Source: Lunularia cruciata
Lineage: Eukaryota; Streptophyta; Marchantiopsida; Lunulariales; Lunulariaceae
Assembly: GCA_948567375.1 (NCBI GenBank)
Contig: OX419756.1
Span: 35,504,552-35,568,551 of the forward strand
Direction of reading: 5' to 3'
DNA: 64,000 nt
In this document: positions 58,303-64,000 of the stretch, one piece after another
Numbering within the stretch: the first letter of the stretch is position 1
Layout: each line of letters begins with the position of its first letter
Notes under the pieces: model-generated
The model's database searches: none
Seen by the model: the letters and a program-made list of their open reading frames with translations, nothing else
Told to the model about the DNA's origin: nothing
Made by a program: the position numbers and the translations under genes

Positions 58303-61300
58303 CTAGGATCTATTGCCTGTCTTTCTTTCTGCTTTACTACTACTACTGCTGGAAAAAACGTTCTTCTCAGTCGCCCTCTGCTTCTCCTCAGCTTCTCTTC
58401 TCCGTTGTTGACTGTTAGATTCGAAGGAAAAAATGCAGCTAAGTATAGTGACAATAAGACTGGTACCACACTCATACTTTAAAAAGGCTACCTCTAGGAG
58501 ACAATGGCCCGTAAGCTGACCATGGAATATCGAATGTATAACAAACACTGTTTCAAATAGGTTATGAAAGCTTACGCAAATGACGCATAACCAGCTCCAG
58601 CATTGGCACTGGCAGATAGCAAAGCAGCATGAACATTGGCAGCCGCAATAGCATCCACTGCAATTGACTGGGCTGACCTGGTTTCAAGCTCAACCTGCAA
58701 TCATGATTTACAACCATTTTACGGCTACAAAGTTAGGTTGTAATGCCGCCCGTTATGCTTTGTCAATTTCTCAATCAGTGACTCAATTTTACTCCAGTTT
58801 ACTCCACTGGTAGTTACTTGGTAAAACCCTCCAATAATCTAGGTCAGCTTCTGACTCTTTACATTGAGAACACATAGCGATAGCAATTCGACAGCACATT
58901 TCTCGGGCCTAGAGCACAAATAGTAGGGGCAGAGGTACAGTAGATAGGTTCTTATCATACCTTATCCCACTTGCTCCTCTTACTGGAGCGTCCCTCTATC
59001 TTCGTCTCAATGGTGGTCGTTGTGGTTGTAACTACATAAAGCAAATAGGAGTCATTGACAGTGCGTGTTCCTCCCTTAAGGGGAGTACAGACACGTTTGT
59101 AACTTGCAGGACTTGAACCCCACGATCCGACTACCAGTGCCAGTAACTCTAACTCAAGAGCTAAGTTCGTTAAAGCACGTCCATGACGTAATCTGGTTTT
59201 TGCCTTCATTGAGGATGACCCAGGCGAGACTAGACTACGTGGAGTAGAAAGCTTGCTAACATGTAGGAAATAAACGTCGGAGGGACCACTTGGAATTATG
59301 ATGAGCGATGGGTTTTGTGCATACAGCTATTACCCTTGTGCATTATGGGTACGGTAGACTTGGCCACACCAACTGAACTTTGAATATTGCTCCGAACAAA
59401 GTCAACTCTTTGATTCTGTTTTCTATCGTGCTCCTTCCTTTCTATCTCCTGCCGTTGTTCCAGCGCTGTTCATCCCATCAACCACGAGCGTCAGAAGAAA
59501 CAGTATCATGTGGGAAACACTCACCGCCACATCGAACTGCTATCCTTATCGACAATGTAGAACAAAGACAACAGACCCTTCCTATCAGCAAAAACACAGA
59601 CATTAGTTCAGGAGCTAAACCTTATCATGGAAGGCTTCGAGAATGTACCGAGTCATGCCCGTTTATTAGGTTTTTAATGGACCCGGATGTTCAGGTATTA
59701 CAGTACTGAGTTAGGATCGTTTAGGATCGTTTAAGCGCCATTTCAAAAGACACCGAAGTTGTGACTAAAGCCCACTTATCTTACAAAAATCATGGCCTGA
59801 TTATAGATCCTTCAACTCTGATAGAGCTCCCGAATAAATAGTGAAGACAAAGTGAGACGACTGATCTTTTATCTCACCTAATGTATCATAGTAGTCGCTT
59901 TGATCATAGCCATGGGGATCAAAGACCTCTTTTTTAAAACAGCTTCCAATTTGATCAATCTCGTGGTACTTGACAGCACGTTGGAGGAAATCTGGGTTGC
60001 GGTAACCTTTTGTGTTCCTCAATTGCTCATTGAGGCTCCTCCCGGTTTTCTTCAGTGCCAGGTACTTGGCAAACTTGGTCTGAAAAGGCCCGCAGGGATC
60101 CACAATAAGAATTCATCCCGGCAAATGATGGGGCTCCGACCAAAGGATCCACGCAAACTGACACTGTTGACAGACTATTCTCTCAGAGGAACTCATGGGA
60201 CGGATGTGAGTACGAGTATTGCATTATTCACAAAACGTAATGTACTCCTTGATCAGACACTAGCTGCAGCTGCAGATTCAGGATGGCGGTCACTGTCGTA
60301 AGTTGAGGATATACCTGTAGTTCTTCCGAGTATTTAGTTGTGGGAGCAGGGGGAAGAAAATCATGCAAGACATCAAGCTCCATAGGGGCTGCGACCTGTA
60401 CTTCTGCTCCTTTACTGGGACCTTCTTGAGTACTTGTTGTATCATCGGATTCAACTGCTTCCCGAGCTTGTGAATGTTCTCCTAACTTTGGTGACGCAAC
60501 TTTACTAGGTGCTGTAGCATGAAGACCATTTAGATTCTCTTGCAAAGTTCCTGTGGACTAATATTCGTTAAAACCAGCTAGCAATAAGCAGCTAACAGGT
60601 GCATGTAACAGAGCTACTTGGATATAACCTCGCAGTCAACTGAAATATATGCTACGTAAATGTCTGTTGGTGCTGACAGTGATTATCAGTCGAGAAAAAA
60701 CAAGCAATGGTCTTCCTTTCCCACTTAGGAGCTTTAACACTTTAGAAACAACTAAGCTTGAGTTAGCTCTCTAAATTATGTAGCACCTGAGAGGGATTTT
60801 AAGATCAAAGCAAAGGGGAGGGACTAAATTCATCGACAGACTTAAAACAGTAAAGTGCTCTAGACAGTACATTGCTTTGCCACAAATGGCCAGAACATTG
60901 GTAACTGGAAACAGTCCAGCTTGTGAAGTCCTTGACAGAAAAGGCCCCATAATTGACCTGTGAGAGGCATAAAAGAAAATTGAGTGTAAGAGGTTCAAAT
61001 CAAAGAAGAGATCACCAACCGTTATCAGCCTGAATTTGAACGTCCAGCGGCCTTCCACCGCTCCTCAGCTCCCCATCCTGCACAAATGCCTAGACTTCTT
61101 TATCTATGATGAGCACTAATTTACTCCTCAAAAAGAATCATTGTGAGTATCGTGTCCTCATCCCGAAAACGGAATTCCAAAGAACTTGGTTCAAATTTGG
61201 ATCACACATAATCGAGACGAAGAGGAAATTCATATACCTCAGGTTCCGGAGACGCGGCCGCCTCGTCGTGTGCGTAGTCCACAATCCCTAGCCCGGCGGT

Positions 61301-61510
61301 CGCAGCACGATTGCCTATGCGCGGCGCTGAGGCAGGTACAACGATTTCCACACTATTTTGATCGATTACTGGCTGCAAACCTACATCCAGCTCGTTTCTC
61401 CTCGGGCTTTCATCCTCTTCATCGGATTGCGAGGCAGCGTCGTCATCATCATCAGAACCTGCGTACACCGACAGCAACGCGATTCCTTCAGCTTTCCTTT
61501 TCCCCGCCAT
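58303..61510 (-). CDS. SAP30BP: SAP30-binding protein / HCNGP-like protein, 8 exons, 399 aa
   Basis: Exons on the minus strand: 61510-61238, 61077-61020, 60550-60315, 60079-59878, 59465-59334, 59031-58961, 58694-58576, 58411-58303. All introns are GT-AG, reading phases agree at every junction, and the total is 1200 bases with no internal stop. The N-terminus reads GIALLSVYAGSDDDDD and GIVDYAHDE, then SPEPE-DGEL across intron 1. The conserved HCNGP domain (about residues 183-275) has YLALKKTGRSLNEQLRN, GYRNPDFLQRAVKYHEIDQI and FDPHGYDQSDYYD. The C-terminus has KRSKWDK, AAANVHAALLSASANAGAGY and QQRRREAEEK, as in plant homologues. The human protein binds SAP30 corepressor and acts in splicing of short introns; the plant role is less clear. 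It is nuclear by family. Length is slightly above the usual ~340 residues because of the Ser/Glu-rich linker in exon 3. Confidence 0.93.
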
Positions 61511-61944
61511 ACTTCAACCCCGTCTACTTTTTCCTTCCTCTCCTGATTTCAACTTTCTTCGCAATTTCTCAATCTTCGATTGATTGCCGACTTCCGTTTC
61601 ACGCTTCGTGAACTCCACGACGAAAGCCTTAATTCTTCGTATTGTGCATTGTTGTTGCCAAACTTCGCTTCTACGTTCGGACCCCAAACCCCAAAGTTCT
61701 CTCTTCGACGTTCCTGCTGTTTAGGGTATTATTTGGGTAATTATTTGAGGCCTAAGGATAAGGAGAGGAACGGGAGAAGAAGGAGAAACGAGGATATTCT
61801 AGAGGTTCATATAGTTCATTTGTTCAAATCGGCACATAACCTATTTGGTTCATTTTTCAATTTATTGTATTTAGATTGAAGAGAGTTATGAGTATTTTTT
61901 GATTTTGTAGGAGTATAGGGTGATAATTCCATAAAAAAAATTTA
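61511..61944 (-). promoter_or_regulatory. Upstream region of the SAP30BP-like gene
   Basis: It is presumed to hold the 5' untranslated region and promoter. No clear TATA box is seen in the expected range. ACCCTAAA (minus strand, near 61720-61732) resembles the plant telo-box found in promoters of housekeeping genes. An AT-rich stretch follows from 61880. Confidence 0.4.
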
Positions 61945-62034
61945 TTTTAAATTTTCTAGTATTTATATTTGAGTGGTGTGAAAATTTTGTTTTAAATTTT
62001 CTAGTATTTATATTTGAGTGGTGTGAAATTTTTA
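61945..62034 (+). repeat. 45-bp tandem duplication, AT-rich
   Basis: Two units beginning TTTTAAATTTTCTAGTATTT start at 61945 and 61990 and are nearly identical. They lie in AT-rich sequence (61880-62200) upstream of the gene, with no other feature seen. Confidence 0.8.
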
Positions 62035-62199
62035 TTTTAAAATTTTAAAAACTTAAAAGAATTTATAATGTTAAATATTTAGATTTTAATAATAAGATAA
62101 AAATATTTAATTAAAAAAAAGTTTACAAATTTGATTGTTACAGAAGAAAGAAAGATTACTAAAGGAGAGTACAATTTTATTATTTATTTAAAAAAATAA

Positions 62200-64000
62200 A
62201 ATCATAACAATATTGATAATATATTATTTTGTCTATTTTGAATAACAAAGAAATGAGACTTGGCTTGGTATGAAGATTTAGATACTATAAACAAGAAGGT
62301 GAAAGTACAACACACATGAGATGGTGGTGGAGAAAAAAGAAAATTATGAACAAATGGATCTTGCCCATAATTAAGGAAGAAAAGAAAGAATTTAGTACTT
62401 GCTTGGTCGGAATTATTATAACCAAACTCGGCAACCACAAGACAAATATCTCAATTGATATCATGAACATTGACAAATGCACGTAATGTATCTTCCAAGG
62501 TGCAATTTGCTCATTCTGTTTGCCCATCAATTTGGGATGATACGTGGTAAACAAGGTAAGCTTTGTACCAAGTAGCTTAAAAATTATTTGTAAATTTTTT
62601 TTAGATGAATCAACGATCACGATTAAAGATGAGAACCCTTGGCATCCCATGATGCGTAAAGACTATATCAAGTTAGATACGGACCAATATAAGAGTATGA
62701 ATGGTAGAGGCTAAGGAGATCTACTTATTGAACTTATCAACAAATACAACAATTGATGCATGCATCAATTGTTATATTTGTTGATAAGTTCAATAAGCAG
62801 ATCCACTTAGCCTCTATCATTGATGCCTTGATCTTTCTTTAGCAAAGATGTGATGAGATCTAAGTTCACATGCTCCTTTCGAGAAGAGTGAATTGTGAGT
62901 GGTTAAAGGAGTCCACTTGGTTTTTGGTTGTTAGCGTTGTTGCATTGGTAGCTCTCACAAGATTGGACAAACTCTTTACCTTGCATGCCATGTTAGACCA
63001 CCACCATTGTAGTTGTAGGGTACTCAAGGTTTTGTCCATACCTAGGTGATAAGCAATTGGTAAGTCATGTACTTCTTGAAGTCATACAAGTTGTAAGTGT
63101 CCTTGAGGTGGAACATGAACTTGATTCTTGAAAAATAAAAGGTATGCCTTGAAGGGAAGGTGTCAAATGCTTGTCATGTGTTGCAAGGAGACTTTGCACA
63201 AGATGAAAGAAGGGATCATGTTGTAGAGCAGTCTTGAACTCTTTATGTACCTTGGAGTCCATTGATATCGTAGTGATTGTTGCTATTAGGAGAGATTCAA
63301 GAAGAATCTTTAAATCAGATCATCATGATAGAGCATTGGGGATGACATAGAATTTTTACTCTAGTTTGGTACCAAAAAATGCAATTATTCCTCCCATTGA
63401 TGATGTTGACTCTTCATGTGTTCCAAATGTAAGATCTACAACAAGGGTTTGTAATTAGTTTGCATGATCACTTGTTTCCCCAAGAGGTAATGGGTACCTC
63501 ACCTTTGTTGCATACACCATTGCAAGTTTTTTTACCTCAATTAGAACAATTCTTTTTTGCTGCATTGAGTTATTGAGATACAAAGGTGATGGGATGTAAT
63601 CTATCTAGAAATCCTTGTTGCAACACGATTCCAATTGCAAAGTTAGAAGCATGAAAATCAACCACATAAGATAATTCAGGATCATATGCTTGGAGGATGT
63701 GTTTTGAAGACACCATATCCTTTAGTTTTTGGTATGCTTCTCCTTGCTTGGTGGCCTACTCAAAGTCTTATTTTTTCCAAGAGATCAATCAACGGTGTAG
63801 TGACATGAACAAAATAGTAGATGAACCGTTAGTAAAAACTGTCAATCCATTAAATGCCCAAAATTTTGTGATATCCTTAGAAGTAGGCCAATTGGTAATG
63901 ATTTTGATTTTGTCCTCTTCCATCTTGATCTCCTCCACTAAGACCTTATGACCCAAGACAATAACTTCTTTTTGCCAAAATGCACACTTGGACTTCTTCA
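62200..64000 (-). mobile_element. Antisense D-family fragment, running off the right edge
   Basis: On the minus strand, from 64000 to 62200, it reads in the order of D. Reverse transcriptase thumb: VLGHKVLVEEIKMEEDKIKI near 63950-63890. RNase H: VVDFHASNFAIGIVLQQGF near 63670-63610, and KVHKEFKTALQHDPFFHLVQ near 63255-63195. Integrase zinc domain lies near 63060-62900, followed by the core (LFTTYHPKLMGKQNEQIAPW near 62560-62500) and C-terminal linker (PPPSHV near 62325). Stops are frequent. It fills in segments deleted from D. A 120-bp palindrome lies inside it. Confidence 0.8.
62701..62820. repeat. 120-bp palindrome (60-bp arms, no spacer)
   Basis: The arms 62701-62760 and 62761-62820 are reverse complements at 55 of 60 positions and meet at GATGCATGCATC. 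The left arm, read on the minus strand, is the normal integrase continuation (IVVFVDKFNK); the right arm is an inverted copy of it. Confidence 0.92.

Noticed and set aside
59380-59709. 109-codon plus-strand open frame
   Set aside because: It overlaps exon 5 and intron 4 of the minus-strand gene and has no motif of its own.
61580-61879. 99-codon plus-strand open frame upstream of the SAP30BP-like gene
   Set aside because: It lies in the presumed 5' untranslated and promoter region of the minus-strand gene, runs into AT-rich sequence and has no recognisable motif.
1-64000. CRISPR arrays, rRNA and tRNA genes
   Set aside because: No regularly spaced short repeats, rRNA-like blocks or cloverleaf-type sequences were noticed. 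The tRNA-like strings at 9899, 36064 and 51573 are primer-binding sites.

Overview
The window looks like land-plant nuclear DNA from a large, repeat-rich genome. A gymnosperm is plausible, but I cannot name the organism. About 90% of it is decayed Ty3/gypsy LTR retrotransposons stacked inside one another. The only host gene I can support is an intact eight-exon gene for a SAP30BP/HCNGP-like protein at 58303-61510 on the minus strand.

Layout of the nest, from outside in. (1) B' is a Ty3/gypsy element on the plus strand (1-50940) whose 5' part lies outside the window. (2) Inserted in B' are a truncated antisense long LTR (1049-4146) and a chromodomain-bearing chromovirus, C (5753-48828). (3) Inserted in C are A' (7288-39914, minus) in the gag gene and a solo long LTR (44576-48343) in the 3' LTR. 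(4) A (7423-27649, plus) lies in the 3' LTR of A'. (5) B (10868-20358, plus), from the same family as B', lies in the gag of A. C, A', A and the solo LTR each have 5-bp target duplications with one mismatch at the predicted ends, which supports the order. Further right are element D (51132-54857, a deleted chromovirus), a decayed non-LTR-type reverse transcriptase gene (55162-57802), the host gene, and an antisense D-family fragment running off the right edge (62200-64000).

The most notable content is the B family. Between protease and reverse transcriptase it encodes a DNA cytosine-5 methyltransferase with motifs in DNMT3-like order. After the integrase it encodes a C-terminal PHD finger, with all eight zinc ligands present in both copies. 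A retroelement carrying both a DNA methylation writer and a histone-tail reader suggests self-directed chromatin targeting or silencing. Both copies are broken, mainly at codons where C-to-T or G-to-A changes make stops.

The second unusual family is A. Its LTRs are about 3.8 kb, its primer-binding site matches tRNA-Asp (as in Athila-type elements), and each LTR carries in its U3 part an open frame of roughly 850 codons for an unrecognised protein with an acidic middle and a coiled-coil tail. The frame lies upstream of a TATA-like site, so it would sit at the 3' end of the element's RNA.

The window therefore reads as several rounds of insertion by at least four Ty3/gypsy families next to one conserved, compact, short-intron gene. 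No RNA gene, CRISPR array or active-looking complete element was found.
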